Assembly: GCA_018713425.1 (NCBI GenBank)
Contig: DVOT01000038.1
Span: 1-11,220, forward strand
Source: Alectryocaccomicrobium faecavium
Lineage (GTDB): Bacteria; Bacillota; Clostridia; Christensenellales; Aristaeellaceae
DNA length: 11,220 bases
Direction: 5' to 3'
Under the pieces are notes generated by a model. It was not told the DNA's origin. It made no database searches and saw nothing but the letters and a program-made list of their open reading frames with translations. Positions within the stretch are counted from its first letter, which is position 1; each line of letters opens with the position of its first letter. Below, one piece after another: positions 6,447 to 11,220 of this stretch. Made by a program: the position numbers and the translations under genes.

Positions 6447-7568
6447 TTACCAATTATCCCGCGCGTGCGTGGCAAAAAATTCTTCGGAAAAATCGCGCAG
6501 GCTATCCGCCTCAATCGCGCGGCGCATGTCCTCCATCAAGCGTACAAGAAAACGGATATTGTGCATGCTGCACAGCCGCAGCGCCAAGATCTCCCCCGCC
6601 TTGAAAAGATGACGGATATACGCGCGGGAAAAATTCCGGCAGGCATAACAGTCGCACCCTTCTTCTAGCGGGCCAAAATCGTGCGCGTACGTCGCGTTGC
6701 GAATGACCAAGCGGCCATGCCGCGTAAATACCGTGCCATTGCGCGCCACGCGCGTGGCCAACACGCAATCGAACATATCCACCCCGCGCAGCACGCCTTC
6801 CACCAGACAATCCGGCGAGCCTACGCCCATCAAATAGCGCGGCTTTTCCGCCGGCAATTCGGGACAGACTGCATCCAACATGGCGTACATCACGTTTTTG
6901 GGTTCACCCACGGACAATCCGCCAATGCCATAACCGGGCAAATCCAGCTTGGCCATTTCGCGCGCACACTCGCGGCGCGTCTCTTCATAAAACGCGCCCT
7001 GCACAATGCCAAAAAGGGCCTGATCGTCTCGCGTTTTGGCATCCATGCAGCGTTCTAGCCAGCGCAACGTACGGCGCATGGCTCTTGCAGCCTCTGCCGC
7101 GTCGCACGGCCAGGGAGAAAGCTCATCCAACTGCATGATGATATCCGCGCCCAGCTTTTCCTGGATGGCGATGCTCGTCTCCGGTGAAAAAAAATGCGCG
7201 CTGCCATCCAAATGCGAGCGGAACGACACGCCCTCCTCACGGATTTTGCGCAATTGCGCCAACGAAAACACCTGAAATCCACCGCTATCCGTGAGCATCG
7301 GCCGGTTCCAGCTACTGAATTTCTGCACGCCGCCCACCTCGGCCACGAGGTCTTCCCCCGGGCGCAAGTGCAAATGGTACGTGTTGGCGAGAATGATCTG
7401 CGCTCCCGCCTCCACCAATTCATCCGGCGACATGGTTTTTACCGAAGCTTGCGTGCCCACCGGCATGTACACCGGCGTTTCAATCGTGCCGTGCGGCGTG
7501 TGGATGCGCCCACGACGCGCACCCGTCTGCTTGCACACGTGCAAAAGTTCAAAAGAAAAGGGCTGCAT
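6447..7568 (-). CDS. tgt: Queuine/preQ1 tRNA-guanine transglycosylase
   Basis: The 373-residue Tgt exchanges guanine at wobble position 34 of GUN-anticodon tRNAs for preQ1 during queuosine synthesis. It is a TIM barrel with a C-terminal zinc site. Visible landmarks are the general acid/base aspartate D94 in MLTDSGGFQVFSL, the FGIVQGAFYEETR block (186-198), GYGIGGLSVGE (212-222) in the substrate pocket, the nucleophile block GVDMFDCVLATR (262-273, D264), and zinc ligands C305, C307, C310 and H336. Length is normal. ATG 7568 is preceded by GGAGG. The gene is separated from the upstream Ig-like protein gene by that gene's terminator (7673-7712). Its leader contains another hairpin with a T-run (7602-7658). 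yajC follows after 103 bases, the widespread tgt-yajC arrangement. Confidence 0.96.
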   Translation of the reverse strand: MQPFSFELLHVCKQTGARRGRIHTPHGTIETPVYMPVGTQASVKTMSPDELVEAGAQIILANTYHLHLRPGEDLVAEVGGVQKFSSWNRPMLTDSGGFQVFSLAQLRKIREEGVSFRSHLDGSAHFFSPETSIAIQEKLGADIIMQLDELSPWPCDAAEAARAMRRTLRWLERCMDAKTRDDQALFGIVQGAFYEETRRECAREMAKLDLPGYGIGGLSVGEPKNVMYAMLDAVCPELPAEKPRYLMGVGSPDCLVEGVLRGVDMFDCVLATRVARNGTVFTRHGRLVIRNATYAHDFGPLEEGCDCYACRNFSRAYIRHLFKAGEILALRLCSMHNIRFLVRLMEDMRRAIEADSLRDFSEEFFATHARDNW

Positions 7569-7601
7569 GGATTTCCTCCCCTCCTGTGCTCATGGCAAAT
7601 T

Positions 7602-7658
7602 CCAGAAAAAGACCCGCCTTCGCGCAAATCCTTCGCAAAGCTGGACGGCGAAAGGCGG
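7602..7658 (-). promoter_or_regulatory. Hairpin with T-run in the tgt leader (possible attenuator)
   Basis: On the minus strand, CCGCCTT (7652-7658) pairs with AAGGCGG (7614-7620), extended by CGC/GCG pairs across a small bulge. It is followed by GTCTTTTTC. It lies about 35 bases before the tgt start and after the terminator of the upstream gene. It could be a second terminator or a regulated attenuator of tgt. I see no match to a preQ1 aptamer and no clear promoter for tgt. Confidence 0.4.
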
Positions 7659-7672
7659 AATCGTATCGTTCA

Positions 7673-7712
7673 CAAAAAATTCGGAACGGAAGCGCAACCC
7701 GCCCGTTCCGAA
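7673..7712 (-). terminator. Intrinsic terminator of the Ig-like protein gene
   Basis: A perfect 10-bp stem, TTCGGAACGG (7680-7689) with CCGTTCCGAA (7703-7712), has a 13-base loop. On the minus strand it is followed by a run of six T. It sits 22 bases after the stop of the 7735-8217 gene and separates it from tgt. Confidence 0.88.
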
Positions 7713-7734
7713 ATGGAATGGCCTGCAAAACCGC

Positions 7735-8217
7735 CTACGCAGCGCAGCGGCGCTTCGCCACAGCGGCAATTCCCAACAGCGCCACAGCGCCCGCCAACAA
7801 AGCGCATGCCGTGCTTAGCGGAAGAGACGAATCCCCCGATTCCGGCACCGCGTTGGGATCGATCACGCGCACCGCCACATCCACACTCAACAGCATTTTG
7901 CCGCTTTCATCGAATGCGTCCATGCGATAGGTACCCGCGTCTTCCAACTGTGCGTTCACAATGTTGTACACACGATGATTGGCGCCCGCGATTGGCTCGT
8001 TATTAAAATACCACTGATACACGGCTGGAACCACGCCTTCAACCGTGGCTTCCATAGATAGATCCTCACCAATGTTGAGAACCGAATCCTGCGTGATCAT
8101 GGTTTTCCTCAGCGTAAGATACGCTTGCACCACATTCCCCTCTGCCAAACCCATGGGAGCAAAGACAAGCGCCAGCACCATCAGCAGCGCCGCCCATGTT
8201 CCAATCCGTTTGTACAT
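7735..8217 (-). CDS. Secreted Ig-like domain protein with sortase-like C-terminal anchor
   Basis: This 160-residue protein has not been assigned a function. It starts with a signal peptide (MYKRIGTW, then a hydrophobic core and a probable cut after GLA at residue 24-25). Residues 30-118 form one Ig-like beta domain with the core tryptophan W69 (YQWYFNNEPI) and the DAGTY motif ending at Y97. The domain lacks the usual disulfide cysteines, as is common in bacterial I-set folds. The C-terminus is VPESGDSS, a hydrophobic span (132-154) and KRRCAA, which has the layout of a cell-wall sorting signal but VPESG in place of LPXTG. The start is chosen at ATG 8217 because of the GGAGG-type site just upstream; the open frame extends 14 codons further. 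It has its own promoter and terminator. Role could be adhesion or surface display. Confidence 0.75.
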   Translation of the reverse strand: MYKRIGTWAALLMVLALVFAPMGLAEGNVVQAYLTLRKTMITQDSVLNIGEDLSMEATVEGVVPAVYQWYFNNEPIAGANHRVYNIVNAQLEDAGTYRMDAFDESGKMLLSVDVAVRVIDPNAVPESGDSSLPLSTACALLAGAVALLGIAAVAKRRCAA

Positions 8218-8268
8218 GCGGTTACCCCCCTCCAGCAAAGCCCATAAGGCTCCACCCATACACTTGCT

Positions 8269-8297
8269 ATTTTATACCGAATTGCCCGCAAAGGCAA
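8269..8297 (-). promoter_or_regulatory. Promoter of the Ig-like protein gene
   Basis: On the minus strand: -35 TTGCCT (8292-8297), 17-base spacer, -10 TAAAAT (8269-8274). An overlapping TATAAA (8271-8276) is an alternative at 15 bases. It gives a leader of about 45 bases before ATG 8217. The remaining intergenic stretch to 8412 is AT-rich and contains the palindrome AAATATTCGAAATATTT at 8336-8352. Confidence 0.55.
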
Positions 8298-8412
8298 GTT
8301 TTATCCGCAATAGCCCCTAAAAATACTCTATGCTGAAATATTCGAAATATTTATGTAATATTATTCTGCCGTTTTCCCTTGTACCATACGCGCTTGCGAA
8401 GAAAAATATGCG

Positions 8413-9297
8413 CTAGTCTTGTGGAACCATCTCTTCATCCATTTCCACTGTAGCCCGCAAATACGCAGTGGGCGACATGCCAGTTACGCGATGAAAGCGG
8501 GAGGAAAAATAGGACGGGCTGGAAAAGCCTAGGGTTTCTGCGGTTTGGGCGACATTCAGGCCCACGTCGCTCAACAGACGACGTGCCTCCCCCATGCGCA
8601 GTTGTTCATAATACGCCATGGGCGACACGCCTGTCTGCCGCCGAAATAGCTGTTTAAGCGCGGTGGCGCCCATACCCGTGTGACGGCACACATCCGCAAA
8701 GCGCACATCGCCCTGCAAATGGGCGCGCATGTATTTCACGGCTTCATCCAGAGCTTTCCATTCCTCATGGCGTTCCACCGCTTCTTCTGCTTGTTCACCA
8801 GCGTCTTTATAGCGCAATAGGGCTATCAGCAGCGCTTCTAAAAGCAATATCAGCATTTGCACGCCCCCCACATGAGCCTCATTCACAATTTTTTTGCTCG
8901 TATCCAGCGCGCCGCCGAACGTCTCGCGCGCCTCGCGCAAAATCGCCTGCACAATGGCGCGATGCTGAGGCAACACGCGCATGGTGCGGTTTTCGAAAAA
9001 GCGCATGCCCGGCGAATCGCAAGCAAAGGTGATCACCACGATGCTGGGCGCATGCGCGTAATTGGCCCATATGCTATGAAATTCCCCCGGTTTGTGAAAA
9101 ATCACATCTCCTTGTGTGAGCATAATTTTGCGCTCGTCTGCACCGATATCCACCGCGCCATCGCCCACATACACCATTTCCCAAAATGGATGGCTCTCGC
9201 CCCGGAACACATAGCCTGTGGCAAAGCGAAAATCATACAGCGTAAACAACGCGCTCACATGGATAACACGCTCACACGGAATGGGCGCATAGGGCAT
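8413..9297 (-). CDS. AraC family transcriptional regulator
   Basis: The 294-residue regulator has an N-terminal cupin-type ligand domain: residues 15-95, with HPFWEMVYVGDGAVDI (36-51) and GDVIFHKPGEFHSIW (63-77), as in AraC_binding. A helical linker follows (110-175). The C-terminal double helix-turn-helix DNA-binding domain spans about 183-285: FADVCRHTGMGATALKQLFR, then the second helix with NVAQTAETLGFSSPSYFSSRF and the end signature RVTGMSPTAYLR. Such proteins usually sense a sugar or other small ligand and act on nearby promoters. The frame is open to 9399, but ATG 9297 has AGGAG at proper distance and a TTGACA/TATGCT promoter directly upstream, so I start there. It is divergent from the structured RNA and peptidase promoter, which is a natural candidate target along with its own promoter. 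Ligand unknown. Confidence 0.9.
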   Translation of the reverse strand: MPYAPIPCERVIHVSALFTLYDFRFATGYVFRGESHPFWEMVYVGDGAVDIGADERKIMLTQGDVIFHKPGEFHSIWANYAHAPSIVVITFACDSPGMRFFENRTMRVLPQHRAIVQAILREARETFGGALDTSKKIVNEAHVGGVQMLILLLEALLIALLRYKDAGEQAEEAVERHEEWKALDEAVKYMRAHLQGDVRFADVCRHTGMGATALKQLFRRQTGVSPMAYYEQLRMGEARRLLSDVGLNVAQTAETLGFSSPSYFSSRFHRVTGMSPTAYLRATVEMDEEMVPQD

Positions 9298-9327
9298 ATG
9301 ACATTCTCCTCTCCTATTTCCAGCAAA

Positions 9328-9356
9328 AGCATACCGCAATTTGCAGCGGATGTCAA
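9328..9356 (-). promoter_or_regulatory. Promoter of the AraC-type regulator gene
   Basis: On the minus strand: perfect -35 TTGACA (9351-9356), 17-base spacer, -10 TATGCT (9328-9333). The spacer holds a short palindrome GCAATTTGC, a possible autoregulation site. The start codon lies about 30 bases downstream. Confidence 0.75.
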
Positions 9357-9408
9357 ACGCCATTCTCGGACCCGCGCCGCCAAAGCGAGAATATAACAAA
9401 AATTCCTA

Positions 9409-9436
9409 TTGCAAATCCGGAAGAATCTGTTATAAT
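9409..9436 (+). promoter_or_regulatory. Strong promoter of the structured RNA / peptidase leader
   Basis: The -35 is TTGCAA (9409-9414), with a 16-base spacer and a perfect extended -10 TGTTATAAT (9428-9436). It is divergent from the AraC-gene promoter 52 bases away. Transcription should begin near 9442-9444, about 326 bases before the next start codon. That gap is far longer than a simple leader needs. Confidence 0.85.
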
Positions 9437-9441
9437 GGCGC

Positions 9442-9650
9442 TATTGCGCAGGGCGCAATGGCTGCGGCGCAAAGGAGGGCGGGCCGGAATTCGCAGCGAT
9501 CTCTTGTTGGAACCCATATGCGGGTTCATCCCATTTTACAGCGCGGAGGTTTCTCCGTAGGTAGCGCGGGAGCGTGTCTCCCACCCGTACTTGTGTAAAA
9601 CAGCATGAGAGTAGTAAAAGTAGCAAGTTCCAGCGTTGCGCGAACCCATC
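9442..9650 (+). ncRNA. Candidate structured RNA (non-coding RNA or riboswitch-like leader)
   Basis: There is no credible gene in 9437-9769. The first 200 bases after the promoter contain many perfect helices. These are ATTGCGC/GCGCAAT (9443-9449 with 9453-9459), GCTGCG/CGCAGC (9461-9466 with 9492-9497), GAACCC/GGGTTC (9510-9515 with 9522-9527), and TTTTACA/TGTAAAA (9534-9540 with 9594-9600). The last closes a junction that holds GCGCGGAG-GTTT-CTCC...GCGC (9541-9567) and GGGAG-CGTGT-CTCCC (9568-9582). The 3' part repeats TTGCGC and GAACCC (9636-9647), so it can re-pair with GCGCAA and GGGTTC of the 5' half. I could not match it to 6S RNA, SRP RNA, RNase P, tmRNA, T-box or the common riboswitch consensus sequences. 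No T-run terminator follows before the peptidase gene, except six T at 9749-9754 without a clear stem. The transcript may therefore continue into that gene. Confidence 0.5.
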
Positions 9651-9769
9651 ACTATATAGACTCAAAAATCCGTATATTGCATCTGCCGACGGGCGGCGCT
9701 TGTGCCAACCAGCAAACAATCACGGTGCCTGTAACAAGTACAATTCCATTTTTTCAGGAGTGAGAATCG

Positions 9770-10543
9770 ATGAAAAAACTGATTGTATGGTTGCTTGTGC
9801 TCTGCATGTCTCTGTGCCTCACCGCCATCGCGGAAGAAGGCGGCAATTTCTCCGACGAAATGAAGTTCGACGACGGCTGTGATCTCAGCCCTGAAGACGG
9901 CGCGGATAGCGTCGAGCGCCTGGGCGATCATCCGGACAGCCCGTATTTTAGCCACTTGGATTTCTACCATATGACTTCTACCGATACGCTGACCATCCTC
10001 ACAAACTTTAAGACGATTCAGCAATCCAGCGAATGGAGCTGTGGCGTGGCCAGCGCGCTGATGACGCTGGAATGGTATGGCCTGCGCGGCGATTACACCG
10101 AGGAAACGCTCGCTAGCCTGCGCTCTAACGGCACCACTCCGGAAGCCACCAGTCTGTCGCAGATGATTGAAATGTTTGAAGGCGTTGGCGGATTCACGTG
10201 CTATTCCGCTATCGACGCGGGCGAAGACGTCTACGATATCTTCACCTTCGATTACATTCAGGAAACCCTGGCGGCGGGCAACCCCATCATGATCGGCTGG
10301 AACGACTGGGGCGGACACTGGCAGGTCATCATTGGCTATGACAACATGGGCACCGAAACCGCGCAGGATGACGTGATCATCGTGGCCGACCCCTACGACA
10401 CCACCGACCACAACCAGGACGGCTATGGCGTTTATCCCGCCGAACGCTTCCTGTATAACTTCACGTTCTATGATTTCTTTGATGAAACGTCCGGCGAGCT
10501 GAACGATATGTGCTTCCTCGTCGCCACGCCGTCCGCCGCATAA
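9770..10543 (+). CDS. Secreted C39-like cysteine peptidase
   Basis: The 257-residue protein begins with a clear signal peptide (MKK, a hydrophobic core rich in Leu and Cys, probable cut after AIA at residue 21). After an acidic linker (22-65) it has a papain-like fold of the Peptidase_C39_2 type. The oxyanion glutamine Q85 and catalytic cysteine C91 are in QQSSEWSCGVASALM. The catalytic histidine H183 is in GGHWQVIIGYD, and the aspartate D207 is in ADPYD. All three catalytic residues are in place. Unlike bacteriocin-processing C39 domains it has no ABC transporter fused or adjacent, so it is more likely a stand-alone exported protease or peptide-binding relative. The start has AGGAG about nine bases upstream. 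It is preceded by the structured RNA region and followed by a strong terminator. The mature protein is very acidic (many Asp and Glu), and no substrate gene is seen nearby. Confidence 0.85.
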   Translation: MKKLIVWLLVLCMSLCLTAIAEEGGNFSDEMKFDDGCDLSPEDGADSVERLGDHPDSPYFSHLDFYHMTSTDTLTILTNFKTIQQSSEWSCGVASALMTLEWYGLRGDYTEETLASLRSNGTTPEATSLSQMIEMFEGVGGFTCYSAIDAGEDVYDIFTFDYIQETLAAGNPIMIGWNDWGGHWQVIIGYDNMGTETAQDDVIIVADPYDTTDHNQDGYGVYPAERFLYNFTFYDFFDETSGELNDMCFLVATPSAA

Positions 10544-10589
10544 GCCCGCTTTCCGGCCCGCGGGATTTGCGCGCGACAAAAGGGTTATC

Positions 10590-10622
10590 TAAATCAGCCG
10601 CCGAACAAAGGCGGCTGATTTA
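10590..10622 (+). terminator. Terminator of the peptidase gene
   Basis: A perfect 13-bp inverted repeat, TAAATCAGCCGCC (10590-10602) with GGCGGCTGATTTA (10610-10622), has a seven-base loop. It lies 46 bases after the peptidase stop. The tail is ACATTATAA rather than a long T-run, but the TTT inside the descending arm fits an intrinsic terminator. In 10623-10828 I see no convincing gene. A minus-strand open frame crosses it but runs through this hairpin and the tRNA promoter. Confidence 0.75.
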
Positions 10623-10828
10623 CATTATAAAATGCATCCAATGGAACGCGCTTTAATAGGCGGCATATGGTTTCCTGCCCTTCTTGAATCTTTCTGAACC
10701 GCCATGCCATGTCAGAATCGTTGCAAAAATTCTTTCGCGCATGCTCCCATGGCATGCCATCGCAAGCATCGAATCTTCTGCCGTTTTGTTTACTCAAAAA
10801 ATTAACACAAAAAATTCTCTCAAACCTA

Positions 10829-10857
10829 TTGCATCTAAGGTGCGTTTGTGCTATACT
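10829..10857 (+). promoter_or_regulatory. Promoter of the tRNA-Ala gene
   Basis: The -35 is TTGCAT (10829-10834), with a 17-base spacer and extended -10 TGCTATACT (core 10852-10857). The tRNA begins 37 bases after the -10. Confidence 0.8.
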
Positions 10858-10893
10858 AATTAAGCGCTGAGGGGAAAAGCCCAAAGCTGATGT

Positions 10894-10969
10894 GGGGCAT
10901 TAGCACAGTTGGTAGCGCGCTACGTTCGCATCGTAGAGGTCAGGAGTTCGAATCTCCTATGCTCCACCA
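10894..10969 (+). tRNA. tRNA-Ala, anticodon CGC
   Basis: A 76-base cloverleaf with encoded CCA. The acceptor GGGGCAT pairs with ATGCTCC and includes the G3-U70 pair that defines alanine tRNA. The anticodon stem CTACG/CGTAG holds the loop TTCGCAT, anticodon CGC (10927-10929), reading GCG. The T arm is AGGAG-TTCGAAT-CTCCT. The D arm GCAC/GCGC has one mismatch, A12 (10905) against C23 (10916), where most alanine tRNAs have a pair. The discriminator base is A. Confidence 0.95.
10942..10969 (+). other. Possible integration (attachment) site in the tRNA 3' end
   Basis: Tyrosine recombinases of integrative elements commonly recombine within the T arm and 3' end of tRNA genes and restore the gene. 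A tyrosine recombinase gene starts within 100 bases of this tRNA 3' end, which makes 10942-10969 the likely att core. The second copy would lie outside the window, so this is inferred from position only. Confidence 0.35.
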
Positions 10970-10972
10970 TTG

Positions 10973-11000
10973 AAACCGCCTAGAAGATAGGCGGTTTTCT
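10973..11000 (+). terminator. Intrinsic terminator of the tRNA-Ala gene
   Basis: A ten-base stem, AAACCGCCTA (10973-10982) with TAGGCGGTTT (10988-10997), has a five-base loop and ends in TTTTCT. It begins three bases after the CCA end. Confidence 0.9.
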
Positions 11001-11065
11001 TATGCTCATCTCACAAATTTTCCCCCTTTTTCGGTTGAGTTTTCGTTTCGTCCGCCGTGCTCCAA

Positions 11066-11220
11066 TTATGCCACTTCCGGGTTAGGAACAAATGCCCGCA
11101 CATTTGACACCCCTCTTTCCAAAAAGTTTTCCAATTGTCCGCTGGCAATTTGCATTCCTTCCGAGTCCTGTTTTACATAAATATCCATCGTGAGTTGGGA
11201 CTTTGCATGCCCCATAATGT
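11066..11220 (-). CDS. int: Tyrosine recombinase / integrase, C-terminal end (partial)
   Basis: The minus strand encodes the last 50 residues of a protein cut by the window edge. It opens with IMGHAKSQLTMDIYVK, the C-terminal catalytic box of phage-type integrases. The box holds the histidine of the GH pair (residue 4 of the visible part) and the nucleophile tyrosine ten residues later in TMDIY (residue 14). The tail ends in VPNPEVA and stops at TAA (11066-11068). These enzymes integrate and excise phages and conjugative elements through a 3'-phosphotyrosine intermediate. The gene converges on a tRNA-Ala gene 97 bases away, the usual setting of an integrative element's end. The core-binding and N-terminal domains lie beyond the window. 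A resident chromosomal recombinase of the XerC/D kind is less likely, given the tRNA neighbour and the divergent tail. Confidence 0.85.
   Translation of the reverse strand, partial: IMGHAKSQLTMDIYVKQDSEGMQIASGQLENFLERGVSNVRAFVPNPEVA

Noticed and set aside
9601..9720. T-box-like string GAGAGTAGTAAAAG
   Set aside because: It resembles the start of a T-box leader, but no specifier loop, GGTGG-type antiterminator sequence or aminoacyl/amino-acid gene follows.
9662..10579. Minus-strand open frame of 305 codons over the peptidase gene
   Set aside because: It is antisense to a gene with a signal peptide and an intact catalytic triad. It would also read through the peptidase leader, and no family is recognisable.
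10594..10884. Minus-strand open frame of 96 codons between the peptidase and tRNA-Ala
   Set aside because: Its composition is fairly natural, but it starts downstream of no clear ribosome site, overlaps the tRNA promoter and ends inside the peptidase terminator. It could be a gene remnant; I could not support it as a gene.
11054..11070. TGCTCCA repeated near the integrase end, like the tRNA 3' end
   Set aside because: Only seven bases match and it sits inside the putative element's edge, too short to count as an att repeat.
1..11220. CRISPR array, insertion sequence or rRNA
   Set aside because: No regularly spaced repeats, no transposase gene with terminal inverted repeats and no rRNA-like sequence were seen.

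Overview
The window looks like chromosome of a Gram-positive anaerobe of the Bacillota, probably a Clostridia-type lineage. The evidence is AGGAGG-type ribosome binding sites, sigma-A promoters with extended -10 boxes, intrinsic terminators with T-runs, a DegV protein, a clostridial-type citrate synthase, a short YajC, and a secreted protein ending in a sortase-like tail. Base composition is fairly GC-rich. I cannot name the species from sequence alone.

Layout. Positions 1-240 hold the tail of a probable plus-strand gene and a strong hairpin, facing the end of a minus-strand citrate synthase (241-1611). Two more minus-strand genes follow: a SAM-dependent methyltransferase (1719-2399) and a DegV-family lipid-binding protein (2477-3349). 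A divergent promoter region (3350-3533) separates these from a plus-strand ZIP metal transporter (3534-4328), which converges on glycerol kinase glpK (4368-5855, minus). Upstream of glpK lie yajC (5954-6343) and tgt (6447-7568), both minus. Then come an Ig-like secreted wall-anchored protein (7735-8217, minus) and an AraC-family regulator (8413-9297, minus). A divergent intergenic region of 470 bases (9298-9769) holds an excellent plus-strand promoter and a densely folded, undescribed-looking RNA. This leads to a secreted C39-like cysteine peptidase (9770-10543). After its terminator come a tRNA-Ala(CGC) gene (10894-10969) and the C-terminal 50 residues of a tyrosine recombinase (11066-11220, minus, cut by the window edge). 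The right edge is therefore probably the start of an integrated mobile element at the tRNA.

How the genes relate. Most are single-gene or two-gene units with their own promoters and terminators: core metabolism (citrate synthase, glycerol kinase), tRNA modification (tgt, coupled to yajC as in many bacteria), metal uptake, and two exported proteins beside a sensor-type regulator. The two places most worth a second look are the structured RNA at about 9442-9650 and the tRNA/integrase junction at the right edge.
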